Shown one piece after another: positions 23,906 through 33,621 of a stretch of 64,000 bases of DNA. A program made the translations under genes and the position numbers. Source of the stretch: Methanoregula sp. (GTDB lineage Archaea; Halobacteriota; Methanomicrobia; Methanomicrobiales; Methanospirillaceae); assembly GCA_041645435.1 (NCBI GenBank), contig JBAZQB010000001.1:711585-775584 (forward strand), written 5' to 3'. The first letter of the stretch is position 1, and the number at the start of each line of letters is the position of its first letter. The notes below the pieces were generated by a model. That model saw only the letters and a list, made by a program, of their open reading frames with translations, did no database searches and was not told the origin of the DNA.

Positions 23906-26260
23906 ATGAGCAGGAAGGGCGTAAATCTCAAGATAAAGGAGCTGAATTCTGATATCGCACATCTCCGCGATATCAGCCTCACGATAGGCGCAATTAATGA
24001 GGAGAAATGGGATGAGCCGATGGGACCTACACCCTTCCCGTCGCTCACCACGCTCCGGAACTGGGATCTGACCCTGCTCAACCGTTACAAGCCATTTTAT
24101 TTGCCCTTCTGTGATCTCTGCTGCCTTTGCACATACGGTAAATGCGATCTTACCGGCACCAAGCGCGGAGCCTGCGGTATCTCTATGCCTGCCCAGCAGT
24201 CAAGAACGGTCTTGATCACTGCCTGTATCGGTGCGGCCACGCATATCGGTCATGCCCGGCATCTTCTCAACCACTTGATCGACAAATATAGCAGCGATTT
24301 CCCCATAAATGTCGGGGACACTGGGGTGGAAGTGGAAGCGCCCGTAACCCGGCTTGTATGCGGCATTAAGCCGGTCACTCTTGGCGACCTTGAACCTGTG
24401 CTGGACTATTGCGAAAACCAGGTCACCCAGCTGCTCGCGGTCACTCATACCGGGCAGGAAGGAAATAACCTTGACTTTGAATCCAAGGTGCTCCATGCCG
24501 GCATGATCGACCAGCTCGGGATGGAAGTTGCCGATATTGCACAGATTTCAGCGCTTGGTTTCCCGAAAGCTGATCCCGAATCAGGCATGGTGGATCTTGG
24601 CTTGGGAACAGTCGATACCAGCAAACCGGTAATTCTTGTCATCGGCCACAATGTCCCGCCATCGACCGAGATAATCGATTATCTCCAGAAAAATGGCCTG
24701 GCCTCGGAAGTTGAAGTCACCGGTATCTGCTGTACCGCGCTCGATATAACCCGGTACTCTGCACGGGCAAAGATCATCGGTCCTATCTCCTGGCAGCTCC
24801 GGTATATCCGGAGCGGCATTCCCGATGTAGTGGTGATCGATGAGCAATGCGTCCGGGCTGATACCCTGCAGGAATCTGCCCATATCCGCGCCCCCCTGAT
24901 TGCTACCAGTGAAAAGAACTGTCTTGGTCTTCCTGACCGGACAAATGATCCGGTAGATGAGATTGTGCAGGATTTTGTGACCGGCAGGATGACCGGAGCA
25001 CTCATTCTCGATCCTGTCAAAGTCGGTGAAGTTGCGGTAAGGACCTCGGTTGCGATCGCACCCTTACGGAAAAAACATAAGACCCTCCCTCACAGCAAGG
25101 ATGCATTGATTGCGCTTGCGAAAAAGTGTACCCAGTGTGTCCTGTGCAGGCGCGCCTGCCCCAATGATCTTCCCCTGCCCGCAGCGATCAAGGCCGCAGC
25201 ACAAGGTAACCTCTCCGGCCTTGACGAGATCTACGATGACTGCATTGGCTGCGGGCGATGCGAACCTGCCTGTACGCAGAAGATTCCGGTCCACAGCCTG
25301 ATTGTTGCTGCGGCTGAGAAAAAGACCCGGGATGAGACGTATTGCATACGGAGCGGCCGGGGGGCGATCCAGGATGTCGAGATCCGGAAAGTGGGCGGCC
25401 CGATTGTCCTTGGAGAGATCCCGGGAGTAGTCGCGTTTGTTGGGTGTGCCAATTACCCGAAAGGCTCGCGTGAAGTTGCCGAGATGTGCATGGAGTTTGC
25501 GAAACGCCGGTATATTGTCTGTACGTCCGGATGCTCAGCCATGTCTGCGGGAATGTACCGGAACGAGGACGGGAAGACGGCGTACGAACTTTACTCCGGC
25601 GCCTTCGAAGCCGGCGGTATCGTCAACGTCGGCTCCTGTGTATCCAATGCTCATATTGCCGGTGCCGCCATCAAGATTGCAAGCATTTTTGCCAAACGCC
25701 CGTTGCGAGGAAACTATGAAGAGATTGCCGATTACGTGTACAACCGTGTCGGCGCAGTTGGTGTTGCATGGGGTGCAATGTCGCAGAAAGCAGCAGCGAT
25801 TGCAGCAGGTTTCTGGCGTCTTGGTATCCCGGTGGTTGTTGGCCCGCATGGTACCAAGTACCGGCGCATGCTGCTCGGCCGTGCGGATAAGGATGAAGAC
25901 TGGTATGTCTATGATGCCCGTACGGGAAAAAAGGTCTATGGGGGACCAGTGCCGGAACACCTCTTCTTTGCCGCAGAGACAAAGGAAGAGGCGATGGTTA
26001 TTATCGCCAAGCTGACAATGCGCCCCAATGATACCAGCAAGGGACGGGCAAACAAACTGGCAAACTATGTCGATCTCCACAAGCGCCTCATCGGGGGAAT
26101 ACCTCCCGATGTCCACCAGCTGGTCAGGACGCTTGCCGATGTGCCCCTTACGATGAAAGATGAGATCATCACCCATCTCCACGATAATAACTGGAAGGAA
26201 CAACCGATTCCGGATCCCACGCTCCTGGCACGGATGATCCATAAAAAGAGGGAGGGATAA
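23906..26260 (+). CDS. cdhA: CODH/ACS (ACDS) complex alpha subunit, CO dehydrogenase CdhA
   Basis: CdhA is the nickel-iron CO dehydrogenase of the archaeal ACDS complex, interconverting CO2 and CO. The 784-residue protein starts with the usual N-terminal helices, then DLCCLCTYGKCDLTGTKRGACGI (B and D cluster cysteines near residue 72-90), ITACIGAATHIGHARHLL with an expected C-cluster histidine, VTGICCTALDITRYSA, two ferredoxin-type motifs CTQCVLCRRACP and CIGCGRCEPACT near residues 410-450, and the C-terminal FVGCANYPKGSREV, CTSGCSAMSAGMY and GSCVSNAHIAG, which supply the remaining C-cluster cysteines. The two extra ferredoxin motifs distinguish the archaeal form from bacterial CooS/AcsA. Only 2 bp separate it from cdhB. 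In this organism the complex probably runs in the direction of acetyl-CoA synthesis for biomass. Confidence 0.96.
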   Translation: MSRKGVNLKIKELNSDIAHLRDISLTIGAINEEKWDEPMGPTPFPSLTTLRNWDLTLLNRYKPFYLPFCDLCCLCTYGKCDLTGTKRGACGISMPAQQSRTVLITACIGAATHIGHARHLLNHLIDKYSSDFPINVGDTGVEVEAPVTRLVCGIKPVTLGDLEPVLDYCENQVTQLLAVTHTGQEGNNLDFESKVLHAGMIDQLGMEVADIAQISALGFPKADPESGMVDLGLGTVDTSKPVILVIGHNVPPSTEIIDYLQKNGLASEVEVTGICCTALDITRYSARAKIIGPISWQLRYIRSGIPDVVVIDEQCVRADTLQESAHIRAPLIATSEKNCLGLPDRTNDPVDEIVQDFVTGRMTGALILDPVKVGEVAVRTSVAIAPLRKKHKTLPHSKDALIALAKKCTQCVLCRRACPNDLPLPAAIKAAAQGNLSGLDEIYDDCIGCGRCEPACTQKIPVHSLIVAAAEKKTRDETYCIRSGRGAIQDVEIRKVGGPIVLGEIPGVVAFVGCANYPKGSREVAEMCMEFAKRRYIVCTSGCSAMSAGMYRNEDGKTAYELYSGAFEAGGIVNVGSCVSNAHIAGAAIKIASIFAKRPLRGNYEEIADYVYNRVGAVGVAWGAMSQKAAAIAAGFWRLGIPVVVGPHGTKYRRMLLGRADKDEDWYVYDARTGKKVYGGPVPEHLFFAAETKEEAMVIIAKLTMRPNDTSKGRANKLANYVDLHKRLIGGIPPDVHQLVRTLADVPLTMKDEIITHLHDNNWKEQPIPDPTLLARMIHKKREG

Positions 26261-26262
26261 TC

Positions 26263-26802
26263 ATGCCGATGACTGACTCATGGCAGACCGCCGAGATCCC
26301 CGGGCCGAAAAAAGCCTCCCTGATCATCAAGCCGGATATCGCCGATGCAATGATCCGGAGGGCCAAGCGCCCTATCATGATCGTGGGTCATGGCATTCTC
26401 GAATACGATGTTGAAGGCAGGAAACTGATTGACTGCCTTATCGAACTTTCCAAGCGGGGGAAAATTCCGGTCGTTGTCACGGCAAGCACGAACCGTGAAT
26501 TTCTCAACCGCAGTTTTTCTCCCGCAGCCCTGATGCCGGCAGTTGATATTGCCAACCGTCTCACCGACCCCCATTGGAAAGGTCTTGATGGGAAGGAATC
26601 ATACGATCTGGCAATTTTTGTTGGTCTCCCGTATTACATGGAATGGACCATTCTTTCCGGCCTCAAGCATTTTGCCCCCCAGGTAAAGACCATGACTCTC
26701 GACTGCGTGTACCAGCCCAATGCCAGCTGGTCATTCCCGAACAGCACGATCAAGGACTGGGCAGCAAATCTCACATCCATTGTCGAAAACCTGGGGGACT
26801 GA
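26263..26802 (+). CDS. cdhB: CODH/ACS complex epsilon subunit CdhB
   Basis: CdhB is the small subunit that binds CdhA to form the alpha2-epsilon2 CO dehydrogenase; it has a Rossmann-like fold similar to the central domain of thiamine enzymes. The 179-residue protein contains RRAKRPIMIVGHGILEYD and DLAIFVGLPYYMEWTILSGLKHFAP, as expected. It starts two bases after cdhA with GAGGGATAATC as the ribosome site and is followed by cdhC after 7 bp. Confidence 0.93.
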   Translation: MPMTDSWQTAEIPGPKKASLIIKPDIADAMIRRAKRPIMIVGHGILEYDVEGRKLIDCLIELSKRGKIPVVVTASTNREFLNRSFSPAALMPAVDIANRLTDPHWKGLDGKESYDLAIFVGLPYYMEWTILSGLKHFAPQVKTMTLDCVYQPNASWSFPNSTIKDWAANLTSIVENLGD

Positions 26803-26809
26803 AACGGCC

Positions 26810-28210
26810 ATGTTCGATAATATTCCCGTAGAAGTCGGCCTTGTCCATGAAGGAGAGCGTGTCCGCAAGAACGACATGCAGGTTGAACTGGGAGGACCCA
26901 ATGAGCCGGAAAAATTCGAGATTGTCCGGGTCCGGCCCATTGACCAGGTGACTGATGGTGAGATCCGGATAATCGGCCCGGATCTCAACGTAATGGAACC
27001 GGGTTTGCATTACCCGATTGGCATCCTTGTCGAAGTTGCCGGAGCACGCATTGAAACAGATCTTGAAGGTGTTGTCGAACGACGGATTCATGAATACTCG
27101 AACTATATCGAGGGGTTCATGCACCTCAACCAGCGGTATGATATCTGGATCCGTCTCTCAAAAAAGGCCTTTGCCAAAGGACTGAACTCATTTACATTTA
27201 TCGGAAAAGTCATGCACGAGCTGTTCCGGAATGAACTGCCCATCCTGGAAAAGGTCCAGATCACTTTTATCACCGACAAGGAAAAAATCCATCCGCTCTA
27301 TTCAGAAGCGCTTGCAACCTATGAAGCCCGGGATGCACGGGCACGCGGGCTCTCGGATGATGATGTGGATACATTTTACGGGTGTGCACTCTGCCAGTCC
27401 TTTGCCCCCACTCATGTCTGTGTTATCACCCCGCAGCGTTATGCCAACTGCGGCGCAATCAGCTGGTTTGATGGCAGGGCAGCTGCCGGAGTCGATCCAA
27501 AAGGTCCGATCTATGCAATCGAGAAAGGCGAGTGCCTTGACCGCGAAAATGGTGAGTATACCGGGGTAAATGAGAGTGCAAAAAAGCGGTCCATGGGTGA
27601 AGTGAGCAGGGTATACCTCTACTCAGCTTTCGGGTATCCTCATACTTCCTGTGGTTGTTTTGAAGGCATTGCATTTTACATTCCCGAAGTGGACGGATTC
27701 GGGATTGTCCACCGCGGGTTCCGGCAGGTAACCGTAAACGGCCTTGCCTTCTCAACCATGGCAGATTCAACTGCCGGCGGGCGACAGGTCGAAGGTTTCC
27801 ATGGTATCTCGATCGAATACATGAGATCCTCAAAATTCATGCATGCGGATGGCGGTTACAACCGTGTTGTCTGGATGCCATCAGAGATCAAGGAACGGTT
27901 GCAGGCATTCATTCCGGCAGAGGTCTACGATGCCATTGCAACGGAAAAGGATGCCGGATCGGTTGCTGATCTCAAGACCTTTTTAGAAGACCACCACCAC
28001 CCGGTGATCCAGCGCTGGGTTACTGAAAAAGAAACCACAACGGGATCCTCAGAAACCCCCATGGTCTTTTCAGCGGGGGATATTCCTGTCACCATGGGCG
28101 GATTCCGGGTCATCCTGAAAAACGCAAAAATAACGGCAGAAAAAGTGATCATCCTGCCAGTCAAACCGCCAGCACACAGAGGAGGTGAACCAGGTGGTGC
28201 AAAAAAATAA
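26810..28210 (+). CDS. cdhC: CODH/ACS complex beta subunit, acetyl-CoA synthase CdhC
   Basis: CdhC carries the nickel A cluster where CO, a methyl group and CoA become acetyl-CoA. From ATG 26810 the protein has 466 residues, the normal archaeal length; an open frame extends upstream into cdhB but has no protein similarity. The A-cluster cysteines appear in YGCALCQSFAPTHVCVI, QRYANCGAISW and HTSCGCFEG. The C-terminal quarter has PVTMGGFRVILKNAKI, typical for the family. Unlike bacterial AcsB there is no N-terminal CODH-binding domain. It overlaps the cdhD start by 17 bp. Confidence 0.95.
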   Translation: MFDNIPVEVGLVHEGERVRKNDMQVELGGPNEPEKFEIVRVRPIDQVTDGEIRIIGPDLNVMEPGLHYPIGILVEVAGARIETDLEGVVERRIHEYSNYIEGFMHLNQRYDIWIRLSKKAFAKGLNSFTFIGKVMHELFRNELPILEKVQITFITDKEKIHPLYSEALATYEARDARARGLSDDDVDTFYGCALCQSFAPTHVCVITPQRYANCGAISWFDGRAAAGVDPKGPIYAIEKGECLDRENGEYTGVNESAKKRSMGEVSRVYLYSAFGYPHTSCGCFEGIAFYIPEVDGFGIVHRGFRQVTVNGLAFSTMADSTAGGRQVEGFHGISIEYMRSSKFMHADGGYNRVVWMPSEIKERLQAFIPAEVYDAIATEKDAGSVADLKTFLEDHHHPVIQRWVTEKETTTGSSETPMVFSAGDIPVTMGGFRVILKNAKITAEKVIILPVKPPAHRGGEPGGAKK

Positions 28211-29432
28211 TAACGGTACCATAAACAGCGAACAGTTACTCTCGTTGGCTCCCCAGCTCCTCGAGCTGCTGAAAGGTGTACAACAGGTTGAACTCCAGAA
28301 TGTAACACTGGAGATCGGCGATCTCGAGTTTTTCATCCCCTCATCAGGATTTGCTTCCCTGCTCACCCAGTCCCAGGCCAATCCCGTGCTCATGCAAAAA
28401 CCAACGGAACTGATCCGGGAATCGTATGTACCCCACACTACAGAATTCCCGGGAAAGATACGGGAAGTAACTCTCGGAGCAACAAAATCACAGGGTGGCA
28501 GCCGGAACAAAACTATCACCATTGGCGGTGCAACAACACCCGCATATTCGGATAGGTTACACCCACCAGTTCACGCACCAGTCATCTCGCTGGATGTCTT
28601 TGATATGACAGTCTCCCTGCCAACAGTCCTTCGCGAGAATGTGAAAGAGGTGATGGAGGATCCTGCCGAATGGGCGCGGATGAATGTCAAAAAGTTCGGG
28701 GCGGACATGATCACCATCCACCTGATGAGCACCGATCCCCTCTTCAAGGATACCAGTGTACGTCAGGCAGTAAAAACCGTTGAGGATGTGCTGCAGGCCG
28801 TAGATGTCCCGTTAATCATTGGCGGCTGTGGCGATCCGAAGAAAGATGCTGCCGTCTTTACGGCCGTAGCCGAGATGGCTCATGGCGAGCGCCTGTTGCT
28901 GAATTCCGTCACGCTTGACATGTCCGAAGCCAGGACCCTTGAGAGCGTTGCCACCGCAGCCCGCGATCATGGCCATGTGCTGCTTGCATTTACCGGTCTT
29001 GAACTGAATAATGCCAAGGAACTGAACCGCCGGCTGTACGAGTTTATTCCCCCTGAGCAGATCGTCATGGACCTGACCACCGTTGCGCTGGGATACGGGC
29101 TGGAGTACTCGTTCACTATCCACGAACGCGCCCGGTATGCAGCCCTCATGGGGGATTCGGAGCTGGCACACCCGGTGATATCGGCAGCCACCAATGCATG
29201 GGCTGCCCGGGAAGCCTGGATGAAGATGCCCCCGGAATACGGGCCGCGTGAACTGAGGGGCCCGATCTGGGAGACGGTCAATGCCCTCACCCTGCTCCTT
29301 GCCGGTGTAGACCTTTTCCTTATGATGCACCCGGCAGCAGTCCTGACGCTCAAAGACGTGATCCACCGCCTCGAGACAATGGAAAATCCTCCGGTTGAAC
29401 CGATCCATGACTGGGTGAGCGTGAGAATATGA
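28194..29432 (+). CDS. cdhD: Corrinoid iron-sulfur protein delta subunit CdhD
   Basis: CdhD is the small subunit of the corrinoid/iron-sulfur protein that shuttles the methyl group between tetrahydromethanopterin and acetyl-CoA synthase. The 412-residue product has an N-terminal extension (residues 1-130) and a TIM barrel with SLDVFDMTVSLP, FGADMITIHLMSTDP, PLIIGGCGDPKKDA, MDLTTVALGYGLEYSF and the C-terminal HPAAVLTLKDVI. GTG 28194 is chosen because GAGGAGGTGA at 28179-28188 is a strong ribosome site; GTG 28197 is equally possible, while GTG 28185 lies inside that site. Its stop overlaps the cdhE start (ATGA). Confidence 0.92.
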   Translation: MVQKNNNGTINSEQLLSLAPQLLELLKGVQQVELQNVTLEIGDLEFFIPSSGFASLLTQSQANPVLMQKPTELIRESYVPHTTEFPGKIREVTLGATKSQGGSRNKTITIGGATTPAYSDRLHPPVHAPVISLDVFDMTVSLPTVLRENVKEVMEDPAEWARMNVKKFGADMITIHLMSTDPLFKDTSVRQAVKTVEDVLQAVDVPLIIGGCGDPKKDAAVFTAVAEMAHGERLLLNSVTLDMSEARTLESVATAARDHGHVLLAFTGLELNNAKELNRRLYEFIPPEQIVMDLTTVALGYGLEYSFTIHERARYAALMGDSELAHPVISAATNAWAAREAWMKMPPEYGPRELRGPIWETVNALTLLLAGVDLFLMMHPAAVLTLKDVIHRLETMENPPVEPIHDWVSVRI

Positions 29433-30874
29433 GCGGTTCAGGCACATTGCCGGTAAAAAAGGCAAAAAAAAGTATTCGCGAGATCAGCCCGATCGATGTC
29501 TATTCCCTGCTTCCCCGGACGAACTGCAAGGAATGTGGTGAATCCAACTGCATGGCATTTGCCACGCGGGTAGTCAACGGCGAATTAATGATCTCTGCCT
29601 GCCCTCCCCTCCATACAATCGAGTTCGGTAAGGAGCACGAATCACTATCGGCACTCATGGCCCCCCTGGTACGCCAGGTGACCATTGGTACTGGTGAATC
29701 AGCTATCAATATCGGGGGGAAATATGTACTCCAGCGGCATGAGTTCACCTACCACAACCCAACCCCAATAGCCATTGATGTCAATGATCTCATGACAGAT
29801 GACGAACTGGAAACCCGTGTCCGGCAGATCAGCGGTTTTTCCTACAATTATATTGGAAGAACCTTAAAACTCAATGCGGTTGCCATCCGCTCCTGTTCCG
29901 GTGATCCCGCAGCGTTTAAGGCAACGGTGAAACGTGTAGCAGACACAACCGACCTGCCCCTCATTCTCTGCGTTCTTGATCCTGTCGTAATGGAAGCCGG
30001 TCTATCGGTAATTAAAGAACGGTGCCCGCTTATCTATGCTGCAACCGAGAAGAACTGGAAAGCGATGGCCGATCTTGCCCTTGCTTATCACGCGCCGCTC
30101 GCCGTCTTTGCCCCCCAGGATCTTCCGCTGCTCCGTTCTCTGGTCAGAACCCTGCTTGCCTATGGCATCTCCGATCTTGTACTAGATCCGGGCACGATCT
30201 CCGAAGAAGGGTTGGCCCAGACTATCAGTAACTTTACGGCTATCCGGACACAGGCATGCAGGAATTTCGATGAACTGTTCGGTTTTCCGCTCCTTGGCGT
30301 CCCGCTCACGGTCTGGACCAGCGGGGAGTTATCCGAAGATGTCTTAAAGTGGAGAGAAGCCATGACGGCATCGATGCTCCTGACCCGGTATTCAGACCTG
30401 CTCATCATGCACAGCCTCGATGGCTGGGTGCTGCTCCCGCAGCTGATCTGGCGGTTCAATATTTACTCGGATCCCCGGAAACCGGTATCCGTAGAAGCCG
30501 GGGTAAAATCATTTGGCAGGCCTGATCGCGACTCCCCGGTCCTTATTACCACAAATTATGCCCTTACCTATTTCACGGTGGAATCCGATATCAAGGCCGC
30601 AAACCTTGATTGTTACCTCATCGTAACAGACACCGGCGGCCTGAGCGTGGAAAGTGCCGTTGCCGGACGGTATTTTACCGCAGATGCAATCGCATCGTCG
30701 TTAAAAGAATATGGTGTTGCTGACCTGGTAAATCACAAGACGCTCATCATCCCCGGATTATCTGCCCGCATCAGCGGGGAAACGGAAGAGTCAACGGGCT
30801 GGAAAATCCTTGTCGGACCCAAGGACTCTTCAGGTATCGCGTTGTATATCCGCGAACGCTGGCATAAGGAGTAA
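29429..30874 (+). CDS. cdhE: Corrinoid iron-sulfur protein gamma subunit CdhE
   Basis: CdhE is the large subunit of the corrinoid/iron-sulfur protein. The 481-residue product has the N-terminal 4Fe-4S motif TNCKECGESNCMAFA with a fourth cysteine in ISACPPL (residues about 30-60), a central TIM barrel, and a C-terminal corrinoid-binding region around VLITTNYALTYFTVESDI and LIVTDTGGLSVESAVAGRYF. The four-base overlap with cdhD implies coupled translation. A corrinoid held in the inactive Co(II) form must be reduced; the gene directly downstream encodes a likely activator. Confidence 0.94.
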   Translation: MSGSGTLPVKKAKKSIREISPIDVYSLLPRTNCKECGESNCMAFATRVVNGELMISACPPLHTIEFGKEHESLSALMAPLVRQVTIGTGESAINIGGKYVLQRHEFTYHNPTPIAIDVNDLMTDDELETRVRQISGFSYNYIGRTLKLNAVAIRSCSGDPAAFKATVKRVADTTDLPLILCVLDPVVMEAGLSVIKERCPLIYAATEKNWKAMADLALAYHAPLAVFAPQDLPLLRSLVRTLLAYGISDLVLDPGTISEEGLAQTISNFTAIRTQACRNFDELFGFPLLGVPLTVWTSGELSEDVLKWREAMTASMLLTRYSDLLIMHSLDGWVLLPQLIWRFNIYSDPRKPVSVEAGVKSFGRPDRDSPVLITTNYALTYFTVESDIKAANLDCYLIVTDTGGLSVESAVAGRYFTADAIASSLKEYGVADLVNHKTLIIPGLSARISGETEESTGWKILVGPKDSSGIALYIRERWHKE

Positions 30875-30968
30875 TGAATTGTACGGCACGAACAAAAAAA
30901 ATCCCGGTCCGCACGCATGATCCACCCTGCACCCCCATTTTTTCCCCGTCTTTTCTCCGAGGCTCTTC

Positions 30969-32798
30969 ATGGCTGATCTTGTTACGGTCTCATTCTCTCC
31001 GGTAAACAAACAGGTTTCTGTACCAAAGGGTACAACCGTACTTGACGCAATCCGGAAAGCCGCGATTCTGTTTGAATGCATCTGTGGCGGAAACGGGGAA
31101 TGCAATAAGTGCAAAGTTATCTATGTAAAGGGCTTAAGCGATTTCGGCTCACTGATGAGCCTTTACGGACTTACCCCCGAAGAAATCAGGAACAATTATT
31201 CCCGGGCCTGCCACACGCATGTCTTGGGAGACTGCGAGTTTATCATCCCTGTGGAAAGCAGGATTTTTGCTCCCCGTATCCTCATGAACAACGTGAGCGA
31301 CAATCCCGAAATTTCTCCATTGGTAGCAAAATACCGGTTATTGCAGGCAAAAGATGCGGGTTACTCCGCCTCATCCCGCTCCCTGCGCCTCGATGGGTAT
31401 ACAGGAGCCCGCCCGCACATGACAAAAGAGCAGCACGAACACCTGCTCAATGCGAAAGGACCGGTTACTGTTACCATCACCCGCATTCACCAATATCCGG
31501 AAGTGATCGCAATTGAAGCCGGGGATACCCGTGAACAGAATTACGGTCTTGCCCTTGACCTCGGGACTACCACGAGTGTGGGTATGCTGGTGAACCTTTC
31601 TGATGGCCGTATTCGTGCAAAGGCCTCTTCCCTCAACCGGCAGATCACGCTGGGTGAGGAACTCCTGACCCGTATCCATGCTGCAAAAGAACCTGAAGGC
31701 AGGGCAACGCTCCAGCGCCTTGCGGTGGAAAGCATCAATGATGTTATCGACCAGCTGATAACCTCTGCTTTCGTGGACCCGTCCTTTATCAACGATGTCT
31801 GTATCAGCGGAAATACGGTGATGGAATACCTTCTTGTCGGAAAGGACTGCCATGATCTGGAACTTGCCAATATCACGGTCTCCCGGAAACCGATCCTGAT
31901 CCATGCCCGGCAGCTCGGGATCGGGGTAAACCCTGAAGCATATGTATACTGCCTGCCCAATGTCAGTCGTTTTGTCGGAGGGGATGCAGTAGGAGACGTG
32001 TTGGCTTCGGGCATGCATGCCTCAAAAGATCTCTCCCTTCTCATCGATCTTGGCACTAATGGCGAAGTGATCCTGGGAAATTCAGACTGGCTGGCCTCAG
32101 TTTCCTGCGCATCCGGCCCTGCCTTTGAAGGTGCCGGGATCAGCTCCGGTATGCGGGCAATGCTCGGGGCTATCGAATCGGTTACTATAGATCCCGAAAC
32201 CTTCAATGTATCCTGGACAACGATAGGAAATGCTCCTCCCCGGGGTATCTGCGGTTCCGGTATCATTGATGCTGCCGCCACCATGACACGCGCAGGAATT
32301 CTTGACTTTACTGGAAAGATCGTTGTCGGGAAACCCGGTGTGCGGATCGGTCCGGGGGGTCCTGAATATGTACTGGTTACCAAAGACAAGACTGCCACCG
32401 GCAGGGATATTGTGATCACCATGCAGGATATGGCATACCTGATGGACTCGAAAGCAGCAGTACTTGGTTCGATTGGTGTGCTGCTGAAAAAGTACCGCAT
32501 TGTAGTCAGCGATATAAAAAACGTCTATCTCGCCGGGGCATTCGGGGCCTTTGCTGACATAAAAAATGTTGTCTGTTTCGGCATTATACCGGATTTTTAT
32601 AACGCTTCATTCCATGGAATCGGTAACGGTTCGCTGAGTGGTGCTTATGCAACGCTTATGTCTGATAAGAAACGGTCCACTGCGCAGGAAGTAGCAGACA
32701 AAATGGTCTATGTTGATCTCCTTACCGATGCAGATTTCATAGAAGAATATTCATCGGCAATTTATATTCCCGGAAAAAAGGAATATTTCTCCCGTTAA
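30969..32798 (+). CDS. RACo-type corrinoid protein reductive activator (2Fe-2S plus ASKHA ATPase)
   Basis: A 609-residue protein of the DUF4445/ASKHA family. The N-terminus is a plant-type 2Fe-2S ferredoxin domain with cysteines at 39, 45 and 48 (CGGNGECNKC) and a fourth in YSRACHTHV. After a linker, the ATPase half shows YGLALDLGTTTSVGMLVNL at about residue 192, the second phosphate loop LLIDLGTNGEVILG near 357, and ICGSGIIDAAATM near 425. This is the layout of RACo, which in acetogenic bacteria uses ATP to reduce Co(II) of the corrinoid/iron-sulfur protein. It differs from RamA, the methanogen methylamine-pathway activator, whose clusters are C-terminal 4Fe-4S. Placed 94 bp after cdhE, it probably reactivates CdhDE; that is inference. 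Confidence 0.87.
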   Translation: MADLVTVSFSPVNKQVSVPKGTTVLDAIRKAAILFECICGGNGECNKCKVIYVKGLSDFGSLMSLYGLTPEEIRNNYSRACHTHVLGDCEFIIPVESRIFAPRILMNNVSDNPEISPLVAKYRLLQAKDAGYSASSRSLRLDGYTGARPHMTKEQHEHLLNAKGPVTVTITRIHQYPEVIAIEAGDTREQNYGLALDLGTTTSVGMLVNLSDGRIRAKASSLNRQITLGEELLTRIHAAKEPEGRATLQRLAVESINDVIDQLITSAFVDPSFINDVCISGNTVMEYLLVGKDCHDLELANITVSRKPILIHARQLGIGVNPEAYVYCLPNVSRFVGGDAVGDVLASGMHASKDLSLLIDLGTNGEVILGNSDWLASVSCASGPAFEGAGISSGMRAMLGAIESVTIDPETFNVSWTTIGNAPPRGICGSGIIDAAATMTRAGILDFTGKIVVGKPGVRIGPGGPEYVLVTKDKTATGRDIVITMQDMAYLMDSKAAVLGSIGVLLKKYRIVVSDIKNVYLAGAFGAFADIKNVVCFGIIPDFYNASFHGIGNGSLSGAYATLMSDKKRSTAQEVADKMVYVDLLTDADFIEEYSSAIYIPGKKEYFSR

Positions 32799-32875
32799 CC
32801 AATAACCAGGAGAACCGGACCGGTTCCGCTTCATATACAGATAACCGTCTTTTAATTTTGCCGGCACATGTATAT

Positions 32876-33511
32876 GTGAATGGGGAGATCGTGAGAAAAG
32901 ATTCCGAGGCATGGGACAAGGAATACATGCAACGGGGAGCGCTCTGGAGTGGCACCGTACATCATCTGCCGATCTTACCGCCGGGTTCACGGGTACTTGA
33001 ACTTGGTTGTGGCAATGGCAAGACCCTGTCCTGCATGATCCAGCATTACTGGTATATGACGGCAATCGATTTTTCTCCTTGTGCAGTCAGGATGTGCAAA
33101 CCCATTACCGATACGGTGCCCAACAGCCATACCTGTGTAGCCGACGCCCGCTGGTTGCCTTTTGCCTCAGAAAGGTTTGAGGGGGTGATCGCCACTCACG
33201 TTTTGTCCCATTTGCAGAGCGGTGATCGTTCACATGCAGCGGTTGAAGCAGCACGGATGCTGAAAAAGGGAGGCACCTTATACTTCTCCGGATTTTCTGT
33301 AGAAGATTTTCGATCAACAAAGGGATGTGTTGTGGAACCGGGAACAATCCGGAATGGTAAGGGCGTCTGTACGCATTTTTTTACCGAATCCGAAGTGCAG
33401 GATCTGTTCTGTACCTTAACCCCGCAGACCATAACCACAAAACGGTGGTCTCTGCGGGTTCGCGGGCAGGATTTCCCCCGTGCAGAGGTCCAGGCAACGT
33501 TTATAAAATAG
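32876..33511 (+). CDS. Class I SAM-dependent methyltransferase
   Basis: A 211-residue methyltransferase with the SAM-binding motif VLELGCGNGKTLSCM near residue 45, the second strand acidic residue in TAIDFSPCAVRMC, and motif IV around FEGVIATHVLSHL. Such proteins methylate small molecules or proteins; the substrate is unknown. The GTG at 32876 is preferred over TTG 32858 because a TTTTAATT box at 32850-32857 places the transcript start near it. It follows the RACo-type gene by 77 bp and may be the last member of the CODH/ACS region, but its own promoter weakens the link. Confidence 0.75.
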   Translation: MNGEIVRKDSEAWDKEYMQRGALWSGTVHHLPILPPGSRVLELGCGNGKTLSCMIQHYWYMTAIDFSPCAVRMCKPITDTVPNSHTCVADARWLPFASERFEGVIATHVLSHLQSGDRSHAAVEAARMLKKGGTLYFSGFSVEDFRSTKGCVVEPGTIRNGKGVCTHFFTESEVQDLFCTLTPQTITTKRWSLRVRGQDFPRAEVQATFIK

Positions 33512-33621
33512 TTTCAGGTTTTTTCCCTTTGCTCATTAAATGTTCCCTTATGACGTATCGTATCTCTATTTTAGAAACGTTTATACTGAAAAAAACCATT
33601 ATTCCTAGACGGAGCATTTCA

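Noticed and set aside
26720..26809. Upstream extension of cdhC inside cdhB
   Set aside because: The added 30 residues have no similarity to the family, whose N-terminus is MFDNIPVEVG at 26810.
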